Below are positions 37,918 to 46,045 of a DNA stretch of 64,000 bases, piece by piece. The DNA is from Falsiroseomonas bella (GTDB lineage Bacteria > Pseudomonadota > Alphaproteobacteria > Acetobacterales > Acetobacteraceae): positions 124,001-188,000 of the forward strand of contig NZ_QGNA01000008.1 of NCBI RefSeq assembly GCF_003173615.1, written 5' to 3'. Below the pieces are notes generated by a model. The model saw only the letters and a program-made list of their open reading frames with translations. It was not told where the DNA came from and ran no database searches. How positions within the stretch are numbered: position 1 is the first letter of the stretch; each line of letters begins with the position of its first letter. Position numbers and translations under genes: made by a program.

Positions 37918-39690
37918 TCAGGCCTGCACCAGCGGGCCGGGCGCGCGCAGGTACTTCGTCCTGATCGCATCCGCCGCCCAATAGGCCAGCGCGCCGACCG
38001 GGCCGGTCGGGTTGTAGGCGGCGTTGTGCGGGAAGACGCCGGCGCCGAGGATGAACATGTTGCTGAGCTGCCAGTGCTGCAGATACTTGTTCACCACGCT
38101 CTCGCGCGGGTTGCTGCCCATGATGGTGCCGCCCGTGTTGTGCGTGCTCTGGTACGGCACCGAGGTCCAGCTGCGCCGCGGCCCCGCGCGGCTCACGTGC
38201 TTCGCGCCCATCGTGTCAGCGATCCGGTTGATCACGCCGGCGATGTGCTCCGTGAGCCGCACCTCGTTCGGCTTGTAGTCGAAGGTCATGCGCATCAGGG
38301 GCTGGCCGAAGACGTTGCGGTAGGTGGGGTCGAGGTCGAGGAAGTTGGCGCGGTGCGGCATCACGCTGCCGGAGGCGCCGATGCCCATGGCACCCTGGTA
38401 CCATTGCCGCGTGGCGCGCTTCCATTCGGTGCCCCAGCGCGGCGTGCCCGCCGGCACGGGACGATAGCCGATCGGGCGGCCGTTGGAGCCGCCGGCGGCG
38501 ATGGTGCTGCCGCCGATGTAGTTGTGCGGACGCCGGTCGAACTCCCAGTTCGTGTTGAAGTCGTCGATGTTCTGGCCCCAGGCGCCGCTGGCGATGAAGG
38601 GGTTGAAGAACTTGTCCTCGAAGAACAGCGTCGCGCCGGTGCCGGTCTGGTAGCAGTAGTTCTTGCCCACCAGCCCCTGGCCGGTGCGCGGGTCGTAGAC
38701 CTCCCCGATGCCGGACCACATCAGCAGCGCCGCGTTGTTCAGCCCGTAGGCGGCCAGGATCACCATGCCCGCCGGCTGCTCCAGCTCCTCGCCGTTCAGC
38801 AGGTTCACATAGGTCACGCCGGTGGCCTTGCGGCCATCGCTGTCCTTGTTGACCTTCGTCACCCAGGCATTGGTGCGGAGCGTGAAGTTCGGGCTGCGCA
38901 TCGCCGCCGGGATCACCGTGATGTTCGGGCTGCCCTTCGCGTTGCTCTCGCAGCCGAAGCGCTCGCAGAAGCCGCAATACTGGCAGGCGCCGATGCGCGC
39001 GCCGTCCGGGTTCACATAGGGCTGCGAGGCATTGGCCGAGGGGCGCGGATGCGGGTGGTAGCCCATCTCCTTCGCCGCCGAGGCGAACATCACGCCCGAC
39101 AGCGGATCCTCGAGCGGCGGCAGAGGATACTCGTTGGCGCGTGGATCCTCGAAGACGTTGCCGCCCGCGATCTTCCGCCCGCGCAGGTTGCCGGCCTTGC
39201 CGGAGACGCCGGCGACCTTCTCGAACTTGTCGTAGAACGGCTCGAGCTCGGCATAGGTGACGCCCCAGTCCTGGATCGTCATGTCCTCGGGGATGAAGGC
39301 CTTGCCGTATTTCTCCTCGTAGCGGCTGCGGATCTGCAGCTCCATGTCGCCCCAGCGCCAGGTCACGCCGTTCCAGTGGCTGCCCGCGCCGCCCACGCCC
39401 TCGCCGGGCAGGAAGCTGCCGAGGCGCCGCATCGGCAGCGCTTCCTGGTCGGGGTTGTTGCGGATCGTCAGCGTGTCCTGCTGCGTGTTCATCATCAGGT
39501 CGGTGCGGTTCGCGAAGCGCAGCTCGTCGCGGATGCGCGGGACGGTGAAGTCCTCCTCCGGCGTGCGCATCTGCCCGCGCTCCAGCGCGACCACCTTGAG
39601 CCCCGCCTCGGCGAGCTCCTTGGCCATGATGCCGCCGGTCCAGCCGAGACCGACGATCACGACATCGACGTCAGGAAGTCTGCGTGCCAT
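37918..39690 (-). CDS. GMC family oxidoreductase (gluconate 2-dehydrogenase flavoprotein-type subunit)
   Basis: A 590-residue FAD-dependent GMC oxidoreductase. The dinucleotide-binding motif is DVVIVGLGWTGGIMAKELA at residues 8-27 and the GMC motif is GEGVGGAGSHWNG. A four-cysteine segment, CQYCGFCERFGC at about residues 233-244, resembles the Fe-S-like site of the membrane-bound fructose, glucose and gluconate dehydrogenases. The C-terminus has STHNTGGTIMG and the active-site-like HNAAYNPTGPVGAL. Such enzymes oxidise sugars or sugar acids in the periplasm. No signal peptide is visible; export as a hitchhiker with the Tat-signal-bearing small subunit, encoded 15 bases upstream, is known for this class. 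Substrate unknown. Confidence 0.92.
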   Translation of the reverse strand: MARRLPDVDVVIVGLGWTGGIMAKELAEAGLKVVALERGQMRTPEEDFTVPRIRDELRFANRTDLMMNTQQDTLTIRNNPDQEALPMRRLGSFLPGEGVGGAGSHWNGVTWRWGDMELQIRSRYEEKYGKAFIPEDMTIQDWGVTYAELEPFYDKFEKVAGVSGKAGNLRGRKIAGGNVFEDPRANEYPLPPLEDPLSGVMFASAAKEMGYHPHPRPSANASQPYVNPDGARIGACQYCGFCERFGCESNAKGSPNITVIPAAMRSPNFTLRTNAWVTKVNKDSDGRKATGVTYVNLLNGEELEQPAGMVILAAYGLNNAALLMWSGIGEVYDPRTGQGLVGKNYCYQTGTGATLFFEDKFFNPFIASGAWGQNIDDFNTNWEFDRRPHNYIGGSTIAAGGSNGRPIGYRPVPAGTPRWGTEWKRATRQWYQGAMGIGASGSVMPHRANFLDLDPTYRNVFGQPLMRMTFDYKPNEVRLTEHIAGVINRIADTMGAKHVSRAGPRRSWTSVPYQSTHNTGGTIMGSNPRESVVNKYLQHWQLSNMFILGAGVFPHNAAYNPTGPVGALAYWAADAIRTKYLRAPGPLVQA

Positions 39691-39705
39691 CTGCGTCCCC
39701 TCCCC

Positions 39706-40437
39706 TCACGACATGTCGGCGATCGAGACCGGGTCGGCCTCGAATCGCTTGTCGCGGCTGGAGACGACGCGGCCGCGGTTGTTCTCGATCACGCCGGGGA
39801 AGCCGACCAGCTTCCAACCGGCCTTCCCCTGGTTCCCGCCATAGATCGGGTCGGAGAACATGCCCTCCATCACGTTCTGATAGGCCATGGACCAGAAGGC
39901 GCGCGCCGACAGCCCGTTGTCGAAAGTGACGCGGCCGCGGTCGAGATCGGTCAGCACCGCGTTGCGCTGCGCGGCGTCGAGCTGGTCGAAGGCCTTGCCA
40001 TGCGCCTTCTCGCAATGCGCGTTGGTCGCCTCGATCCCGGCGCGCCAGAGCTGCGCGGGGGTCAGCGAGAGCTGGTAGCCCTGCTGCGGCGTGCCTTCCT
40101 TCCAGGGGCCCTGGAGGTACAGCCGGTCGCCCTTGCCCCAGCCGGACGCCAGCGCACGATCGATGAAGACGTTGATCCCGATGTCGGTGCCCTTGGGCGA
40201 GAGCTCGTCGGCCGGGATCATCGTGTCCACCAGCGCTTCGACGAAGGCGGCCTCCTCGGGGCGGAGGACCATGTAGCCCGGCGCGGCGGCGGCCTGCGGC
40301 GGCGGCGCCGCGGATGGCGGTGGCGTGGCGCTCTGCGCCGCGGCGGGCGCCGCCGCGCCGATGGTGGAGGCGGCCGCGCCGCCAGCCGCCGCTCCCTTCA
40401 GGAAGACGCGGCGTTGCAGACCTGGGTCCTTGGACAT
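39706..40437 (-). CDS. Gluconate 2-dehydrogenase subunit 3 family protein (Tat-exported small subunit)
   Basis: A 243-residue protein with a twin-arginine signal (QRRVFLKGAAAGGAAAS), an Ala/Pro-rich linker to about residue 55 and a C-terminal subunit-3 domain (EAAFVEALVDTMIPAD, GINVFIDRALAS, FWSMAYQNVMEGMFSDP, GWKLVGFPG). This subunit is the Tat-dependent chaperone and partner of the GMC flavoprotein. It is the first gene of the operon. A promoter is expected in the 302-base gap upstream. Confidence 0.92.
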   Translation of the reverse strand: MSKDPGLQRRVFLKGAAAGGAAASTIGAAAPAAAQSATPPPSAAPPPQAAAAPGYMVLRPEEAAFVEALVDTMIPADELSPKGTDIGINVFIDRALASGWGKGDRLYLQGPWKEGTPQQGYQLSLTPAQLWRAGIEATNAHCEKAHGKAFDQLDAAQRNAVLTDLDRGRVTFDNGLSARAFWSMAYQNVMEGMFSDPIYGGNQGKAGWKLVGFPGVIENNRGRVVSSRDKRFEADPVSIADMS

Positions 40438-40739
40438 GCGCTTTCCTCCCGGAACGCGCCGCCATCGTCACGCCGACCGAGGCCGGCTCACGCCTGGCGC
40501 GAAGCGTTCCTCCCCGTCCGTCACGGGTCGTGCGGACAGCTCGTATCGGAACCTAAGCGCAGGTCGCGGCGACATGATTTTGCGGCGCGGCTGCCATGCG
40601 GCTTCGGAACGCGTTTGCAACGCAACATGACCATGCGCGGTGACCAAAGCCCTTGCGAAACCGCACGGCCCGCGAAAGCGCCTGTCCGGCGGATTGCAGC
40701 AGCAACATGTTGCACTGCCGCGAGCGCGGCACGTCGTCC
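40438..40739. other. Intergenic region between the GMC operon and xerD
   Basis: About 300 bases upstream of the GMC dehydrogenase operon and downstream of xerD, both on the minus strand. It holds a perfect 12-base palindrome, GCAACATGTTGC (40702-40713), and close by GCCGCG-AG-CGCGGC, a six-pair hairpin that could terminate xerD. No convincing gene is present on either strand, although short frames cross it. Confidence 0.55.
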
Positions 40740-41630
40740 TCAGGCCGTCGCGCCGCCGGCCAGCGGGTGATGCTCCTCCACCACGCGCCGCAGCCGCTCG
40801 TCCAGCACCTTGGTGTAGATCTGCGTCGTCGCGATGTCGGCATGGCCGAGCAGGATCTGCAGGCTGCGCAGGTCGGCGCCGCGCGAGAGCAGATGCGTCG
40901 CGAAGCTGTGGCGCAGCACATGCGGGCTGACGCGCGCGGGATCGAGCCCGGCGGCGAGTGCGGCGTCCTTCAGCACCGCGCCCACCGCCTGGCGTGTGAT
41001 GTGGCCCTCCGCCGCGCGGGAGGGGAACAGCCAGCGTGAGGGCTTGCGCGGCTCGCCGCGCGCGGCGAGCGCGGCTTCGCGCGCGCGCAGCGAGATCGGC
41101 ACCAGCCTCTCCTTGCCGCCCTTGCCCAACACGGCGACGAGCGGCGCATCGGCGCGCAGCGCGCCGGCATGCAGCGCGGTGAGCTCGCTGACGCGCAGCC
41201 CCGAGGAATAGAGCAGCTCCACCAGCGCGACGGCGAGCGGGCCGCGCTTCAGCGGCAGCCGCGCCGCGCCTTCGAGCAGCGCCTCCACCTCCGCTTCGCT
41301 CAGCGCCTTCGGCAGGCTCGCGGGCAGCTTCGGGCTTTCCGCGAGCACGGTCGGGTCGTCGGTGCGCGCGCCCTCCCGCACCAGGAAGCGGAAGAACTGC
41401 CGGAGCGCGGAGAGCCGCCGCGCCGCGGTGCGCGCCGACAGCCCGGCATCGGAGAGCGCCCGCAGATAGCCCTGCACCAGCTCGGCACGCGCCTCGGCGG
41501 GCGGCACGCCGCGGGCGCGCGCATGGGCGGCGAAATCCTCGAGGTCGGCGCGATAGGCGTGGAGCGTGTTGCGCGCCGCGCCGCGCTCGGCGGCCAGCAT
41601 CTCGAGGAAGGCCTCGACCTGGTGGTCCAC
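40740..41630 (-). CDS. xerD: Tyrosine recombinase XerD-like
   Basis: A 296-residue tyrosine recombinase starting with GTG. The N-terminal SAM-like core-binding domain (about residues 1-85) is followed by the catalytic domain with all expected residues: R in YSSGLRVSEL, K in LGKGGKERLVP, HxxR in SPHVLRHSFATHLLSRG, H in LLGHADIATTQIY and the nucleophile tyrosine in the same segment. These proteins resolve chromosome dimers at dif. There is no sign of an integrative element around it, so it looks like the housekeeping XerC/D type. Confidence 0.93.
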   Translation of the reverse strand: MDHQVEAFLEMLAAERGAARNTLHAYRADLEDFAAHARARGVPPAEARAELVQGYLRALSDAGLSARTAARRLSALRQFFRFLVREGARTDDPTVLAESPKLPASLPKALSEAEVEALLEGAARLPLKRGPLAVALVELLYSSGLRVSELTALHAGALRADAPLVAVLGKGGKERLVPISLRAREAALAARGEPRKPSRWLFPSRAAEGHITRQAVGAVLKDAALAAGLDPARVSPHVLRHSFATHLLSRGADLRSLQILLGHADIATTQIYTKVLDERLRRVVEEHHPLAGGATA

Positions 41631-41647
41631 CGCGAGCAGGCCGCGGC

Positions 41648-41797
41648 CTAGTTGCGCGGCGCGAAGCGCTCGGCGGGAATCGCGCGCTCGGTCGGCTGCG
41701 GCGTGACCGAGGGCGGGAAGGCGCCGATGACGAGCAGCCCGAGCAGCAGCACGCCAAGCAGGACGGCGACGAGCAGCAGCACGGGGTTGCGGAACAT
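41648..41797 (-). CDS. Small single-pass membrane protein, 49 residues
   Basis: A short frame of 49 residues that starts ATG (MFRNPVLLLVAVLLGVLLLG) with one strong hydrophobic helix at about residues 5-26, then a Pro-rich tail ending AERFAPRN. It lies 17 bases upstream of xerD on the same strand and diverges from aroKB. The hydrophobic helix and tight spacing support a real gene; no family was recognised. Confidence 0.6.
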   Translation of the reverse strand: MFRNPVLLLVAVLLGVLLLGLLVIGAFPPSVTPQPTERAIPAERFAPRN

Positions 41798-41846
41798 CGG
41801 CGGGGCGGATCCTCGTCGGGCTGGGGCTGTGCTAGCCTTGGGGATC

Positions 41847-43574
41847 GTGTCACGCAACTCCGCCCTGGTTGCCTCCGATGAGGCGCCGCCCGACCTGGAC
41901 AGCCCCCTGCCCGCGCCCCCCGCGGTCCCAGAGACCCTGGCGCGGCGGGCGGTCGTGCTCGTCGGCATGCCGGGTGCCGGGAAATCCTCGATCGGGCGCC
42001 GGCTGGCGGCCCGGCTCGGCCTGCCCTTCGTGGACGCCGATGCCGAGATCGAGGCGGCGGCCGGCCTGCCCATCACGGAAATCTTCGCCCGCTACGGCGA
42101 GCCCTATTTCCGCGACGGCGAGCGGCGCGTGATCACGCGGCTGCTGGCCGGCCCGCCCCTGGTGCTGGCGACCGGCGGCGGCGCCTTCGCCGATGCCCGC
42201 ACCCGCGCCGCGGTGCGCGACTCCGGCGCGCTCTCCGTCTGGCTGCGCTGCGGCCTGCCGACGCTGCTGCGCCGCGTCGCCGGGCGCGAGCACCGGCCGA
42301 TGTTCCTCAACGCCGATCCGCGCGCGGTGCTGGAGCGCCTGATCGCCGCGCGACACCCGCTTTTCGCCGAGGCCGACATCATCGTGGACTGCACCGACGA
42401 ACCACCCGAGGTCACGACGCGCCGCGTCGCCGAAGCCGTCGCCGCGCATCGCGCGCCGCAGACCCTGCCCGTCGGGCTCGGCGAGCGCGGCTACGACATC
42501 CTGGTGGGCACGGGCCTGCTGGCACGCGCGGGCGCGCTGCTGGCGCCGGTGCTGCCGACGCGGCGCGTGGCGATCATCAGCGATTCCGACGTGGCGCCGC
42601 TGCACCTGCCCGCGCTGCGCGAGGGCCTGCGGGAAGCCGGCTTCGCCATCCTGGCCGAGCACCTGGTGCCGCCGGGCGAGAAGACGAAATGCTTCGCCGC
42701 GACCCAGGCGGCGCTCGAGACGATCCTCGGCGCCGGGGCGGACCGGCGCACGAGCGTGATCGCGCTCGGCGGCGGGGTGGTGGGCGACCTCGCGGGCTTC
42801 GTCGCCGCGATCGCCTTGCGTGGCCTGCCCTTCGTCCAGGTGCCGACGACCCTGCTGGCGCAGGTGGACAGCTCGGTCGGCGGCAAGACCGGGATCAACC
42901 TTTCGCTCGGCAAGAACCTGGTCGGCGCCTTCCACCAGCCGCGCATGGTGCTGGCCGATACGGGCGTGCTCGGCACGCTGCCGCCGCGCGAGCTGCGCGC
43001 GGGCTGGGCGGAGGTGGCCAAGCACGGGCTGATCTCGGGCGATGCCTTCTGGGAGTGGTGCGAGCGGATGGGACCGGCGGCGGTGGCGGGCGATCCCGCC
43101 GCGCTGGCCCATGCCGTGCTGGAATCCTGCCGCCTGAAATCGGCGGTGGTCGCGGCGGATGAGCGCGAGGAAAGCGAGGAAGGCGGCCGCGCGCTGCTCA
43201 ATCTCGGCCATACCTTCGGCCATGCGCTGGAAGCCGAGGCCGGCTATGGCGGCGGGCTGCTGCATGGGGAGGCGGTGGCCGTCGGCCTCGGCCTCGCCGC
43301 CGCGCTCTCCGCCAGGCTGGGCCATTGCGCGCAGGAACTGCCGGGGCGGGTGATCGCGCATCTGCAGTCGGTCGGGCTGCCGGCGCGCATCGGCGATCTC
43401 GACCGGCCCTTCTCCGCCACGCTGCTGCTGCAGCGCATGCGCAAGGACAAGAAGGCGCGCGACGGCGCGCTGCGCTTCGTGCTGCTGAAGGGCCCGGGCG
43501 GCTGCTTCACCGCCGGCGACGTGCCGGCGGAGCAGGTGGAGCGCCTGCTGCGCGACGAGGGCTGCGGGGCCTGA
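41847..43574 (+). CDS. aroKB: Bifunctional shikimate kinase / 3-dehydroquinate synthase (AroK-AroB fusion)
   Basis: A 575-residue fusion starting with GTG, preceded by GGGG. Residues 30-200 are shikimate kinase: Walker A VGMPGAGKSSIGRRLA, FVDADAEIEAAAG, the substrate-binding FRDGERRVI, LATGGGAF and the lid region GREHRPMF. Residues 205-575 are 3-dehydroquinate synthase: EKTKCFAA, VIALGGGVVGDLAGF, QVPTTLLAQVDSSVGGKT, the metal ligands in LLNLGHTFGHALE and GLLHGEAVAVGL. The two domains catalyse non-adjacent steps (2 and 5) of chorismate synthesis. The genes aroK and aroB are neighbours in many bacteria, so the fusion is a modest variation. A hairpin follows the stop. Confidence 0.95.
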   Translation: MSRNSALVASDEAPPDLDSPLPAPPAVPETLARRAVVLVGMPGAGKSSIGRRLAARLGLPFVDADAEIEAAAGLPITEIFARYGEPYFRDGERRVITRLLAGPPLVLATGGGAFADARTRAAVRDSGALSVWLRCGLPTLLRRVAGREHRPMFLNADPRAVLERLIAARHPLFAEADIIVDCTDEPPEVTTRRVAEAVAAHRAPQTLPVGLGERGYDILVGTGLLARAGALLAPVLPTRRVAIISDSDVAPLHLPALREGLREAGFAILAEHLVPPGEKTKCFAATQAALETILGAGADRRTSVIALGGGVVGDLAGFVAAIALRGLPFVQVPTTLLAQVDSSVGGKTGINLSLGKNLVGAFHQPRMVLADTGVLGTLPPRELRAGWAEVAKHGLISGDAFWEWCERMGPAAVAGDPAALAHAVLESCRLKSAVVAADEREESEEGGRALLNLGHTFGHALEAEAGYGGGLLHGEAVAVGLGLAAALSARLGHCAQELPGRVIAHLQSVGLPARIGDLDRPFSATLLLQRMRKDKKARDGALRFVLLKGPGGCFTAGDVPAEQVERLLRDEGCGA

Positions 43575-43579
43575 TCCTG

Positions 43580-43652
43580 GCGAGCCTTTCCGTTGACACG
43601 GAAAGGCACCTCAGACGCCGGCGCCGGCCTCCGCCGGCTTGGCTTCGCCGCA
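43580..43652. repeat. Dispersed repeat, copy A (after aroKB)
   Basis: This copy contains GCGAGCCTTTCCG (43580-43592) and GCTTGGCTTCGCCGCA (43637-43652). Both words, the second as its reverse complement, recur in the gap at 61144-61233. This suggests a small dispersed palindromic element of the REP/BIME type, placed between genes. Confidence 0.5.
43584..43607 (+). terminator. Hairpin terminator after aroKB
   Basis: GCCTTTCCGT-TGAC-ACGGAAAGGC is a perfect ten-pair stem with a four-base loop, ten bases past the aroKB stop. It lies inside a sequence that recurs in part near 61144. Confidence 0.65.
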
Positions 43653-43681
43653 TGAGCGGCGGGCGCAGATCGCCAAAGTCG

Positions 43682-45367
43682 TCAGGCGGCGCGGAGCTTC
43701 CCGAGCGTGTCGTCGAGCGCGCCGCGCAGCGCGCCGCCCTGCTGCGCGATGCCGTCCGCGGCGCTGCGCAGCGCCGCCAGCGCGCCCTCGCTCGCCTCGG
43801 CCTCGCTGCGCACCACGCCGATCGCGCCGGAGACGGCGCCCGTGCCGCTCGCGGCCTCGGCGACGCTGCGGGCGATCTCGCGCGTCGCGGCGCCCTGCTG
43901 CTCGACCGCGGCGGCGATGGCGGCGGCGACCTGGTCCACCGCCTCCACCTGCGCGGCGACGCCGCGGATGGCGCCCACCGCCTCGGCCGTGGCGGCCTGG
44001 ATGGCGGCGATCTGCCGGCCGATCTCCTCGGTCGCCTTGCCGGTCTGCGCGGCGAGCGCCTTCACCTCGCCCGCCACCACGGCGAAGCCCTTGCCGGCCT
44101 CCCCGGCGCGGGCGGCCTCGATGGTCGCGTTGAGGGCGAGAAGGTTGGTCTGGCCCGCGATCTCGTTGATCAGCTTCACGACCTCCCCGATCTGGTTCGC
44201 CGCATCGGTCAGGCCCTGCACGGTCGCGTCGCTGCGCCGGCTGTCCTCCACCGCGCGGCGCGTGCCGGCGGCGGCCTGGGCGACCTGGCGGGTGATCTCC
44301 GCGATCGCCGCGCTCAATTGCTCGGAGGCGGCGGCGACGGCGCCGACATGGCTGCTCGCCTGCGTCGCGCCGGCCGCCGCGGTGACCGCCTGCTCGGCGG
44401 TGCGGCGCACCGTGCCGTCCAGCTGCCCGGCCGTGGCGCGGAGTTCCTCGGCGGAGCCGGAGAGGCTGCGCAGAACCTGGCCGAGCGCGGCCTCCAGCCC
44501 ATGCGCCGCGTCCTGCGCCGCCTGGCGGCGCGCGGCCTCTGCCTCGGCGCGGGCGGCCTCGGCGGCGGCGGCGAGCCGGGCATTCTCGGCGAGGCGGTCG
44601 CGGAAGACCGCCGCGGCGCCGGCGATGGCGCCGACCTCGTCCGCGCCCGCCGGCGGCAGCGCCACGTCCAGCCTTCCCTCTCCCATCGCGGCGAAGGCCG
44701 TGGCCAGACGGCGCAGCGGCTGCGCCACCTGGCGGTGCATGAGCAGCAGCATCGCCCCGATGATGCTCAACACCGAAACCAGCGCGAGGCCGATCAGCGC
44801 CAGGGCCATGCTGCGCGCCTCGCGCGCGGCTTCCTCCTGGCGGAGCCGCACCGCGGAAGCCAGCGTCTCGCCAAGGGCGTCCAGCGCGTCGGAGAAGGCG
44901 GTGCGGTTGGCGCGGTTGGCCTCGTTGTTGCCGAGCCGGTCCGCCGCCTCCCGCCCCTGCTCCACGCCGATGCGCGCGAGCTCGGTGCGAAGCCGGACGA
45001 AGTCGCCGAGCGCGCCTTCCAGCCGGGCGATCTTCTCCGCCTCGGCGGCGGGCAGCCGGCCGCGCAGCTCGGTCCAGGCGGCCTGCATCTCGTCCAGGTG
45101 GCGCGTCAGGCCGCGGGCGAAGCGTTCCGCCTGGGCGCGGTTCGCCGCGAGGTAGAGGCCGCGGCTTTCCATCACCACGGCGTAGATGCCGACGCGCACG
45201 CGCTGCACCATCGCCTCGGCCGCGTTCAGCCGCGCCACCTCCGCCTGGCGCGCGGCCTGGTGGCCAAGCGCGAAGAAGGTGGTGAAGGCGCCGCCAAGCG
45301 CGACGGCGCCGAGCAGGACGAGGCCCGTCGCAAGACGGAAGCCGATGGAAGCACGCCAGCGACGCAT
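43682..45367 (-). CDS. Methyl-accepting chemotaxis protein
   Basis: A 561-residue chemoreceptor. The first transmembrane helix is at about residues 10-30, a roughly 150-residue helical periplasmic ligand domain follows, then a second helix ([20 protein letters not shown], about residues 184-203), a HAMP linker and the cytoplasmic signalling domain. The signalling hairpin tip is [20 protein letters not shown] with the conserved [12 protein letters not shown]. The ligand is unknown. No che genes lie nearby. Confidence 0.93.
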   Translation of the reverse strand: MRRWRASIGFRLATGLVLLGAVALGGAFTTFFALGHQAARQAEVARLNAAEAMVQRVRVGIYAVVMESRGLYLAANRAQAERFARGLTRHLDEMQAAWTELRGRLPAAEAEKIARLEGALGDFVRLRTELARIGVEQGREAADRLGNNEANRANRTAFSDALDALGETLASAVRLRQEEAAREARSMALALIGLALVSVLSIIGAMLLLMHRQVAQPLRRLATAFAAMGEGRLDVALPPAGADEVGAIAGAAAVFRDRLAENARLAAAAEAARAEAEAARRQAAQDAAHGLEAALGQVLRSLSGSAEELRATAGQLDGTVRRTAEQAVTAAAGATQASSHVGAVAAASEQLSAAIAEITRQVAQAAAGTRRAVEDSRRSDATVQGLTDAANQIGEVVKLINEIAGQTNLLALNATIEAARAGEAGKGFAVVAGEVKALAAQTGKATEEIGRQIAAIQAATAEAVGAIRGVAAQVEAVDQVAAAIAAAVEQQGAATREIARSVAEAASGTGAVSGAIGVVRSEAEASEGALAALRSAADGIAQQGGALRGALDDTLGKLRAA

Positions 45368-45455
45368 GGAATGTTTCCCGCTGCGATGGATGGCGGGAGG
45401 ATGCGTTGCGGGGCTGAAGGAAACGTTACGAAGACGCGCGCGGCGCCGGGCCAGG

Positions 45456-45480
45456 ACCCGCCCGCATGCGGCGGGCGGGT
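45456..45480 (-). terminator. Hairpin terminator after ndk
   Basis: ACCCGCCCGC-ATGCG-GCGGGCGGGT is a ten-pair stem with a five-base loop, 16 bases beyond the ndk stop (minus strand) and upstream of the chemoreceptor gene. Confidence 0.65.
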
Positions 45481-45496
45481 GCGGGCTAGCGAAGAC

Positions 45497-45919
45497 TCAG
45501 CCGACGATCTCGGTGCCCGCGAAGAAGTAGGCGATCTCGATGGCGGCGTTCTCGGGGCTGTCGGAGCCATGCACCGAATTCGCCTCGATGCTCTCGGCGA
45601 AGAGCTTGCGGATCGTGCCGGGGGCGGCGTTGGCCGGGTTGGTCGCGCCCATCAGCTCGCGGTTCTTCGCCACCGCATTCTCGCCCTCCAGCACCTGCAC
45701 CACCACCGGGCCGGAGGTCATGAAGGTGACGAGGTCGCGGAAGAAGGGGCGCTCCTTGTGGACGCCGTAGAAGGTCTCGGCCTGGGCCGTGGACATCCAG
45801 ATCCGCTTCTGCGCGACGATGCTGAGGCCGTTCTCCTCGAACACGGCATTGATCTTGCCGGTGAGGTTCCGCCGCGTGGCGTCGGGCTTGATGATGGAGA
45901 AGGTGCGCTCGATGGCCAT
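45497..45919 (-). CDS. ndk: Nucleoside diphosphate kinase
   Basis: A 140-residue NDK of standard length. It transfers the gamma phosphate between nucleoside di- and triphosphates through a phosphohistidine, here in [12 protein letters not shown]. It starts [12 protein letters not shown] and carries the P-loop-like [16 protein letters not shown]. Single gene, divergent from the ABC-F gene with a 126-base gap that should hold both promoters. Confidence 0.97.
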   Translation of the reverse strand: MAIERTFSIIKPDATRRNLTGKINAVFEENGLSIVAQKRIWMSTAQAETFYGVHKERPFFRDLVTFMTSGPVVVQVLEGENAVAKNRELMGATNPANAAPGTIRKLFAESIEANSVHGSDSPENAAIEIAYFFAGTEIVG

Positions 45920-46045
45920 GGCGGCTGGTCCTGGGGGCTGTTGTTGCACGTGCGAAGGCGCGCGCGGGATAGGGGCAAGCGGCCGGCGGCGCAAGACCCG
46001 GGCCCGGCCCTCCCCTGCCGCCGGGCCAGGGAGTAGGAGAGCGCC

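Noticed and set aside
40740-41630. Tyrosine recombinase as a sign of an integrative element
   Set aside because: Full XerD-like features, housekeeping neighbours and no attachment repeats, tRNA or phage genes nearby.
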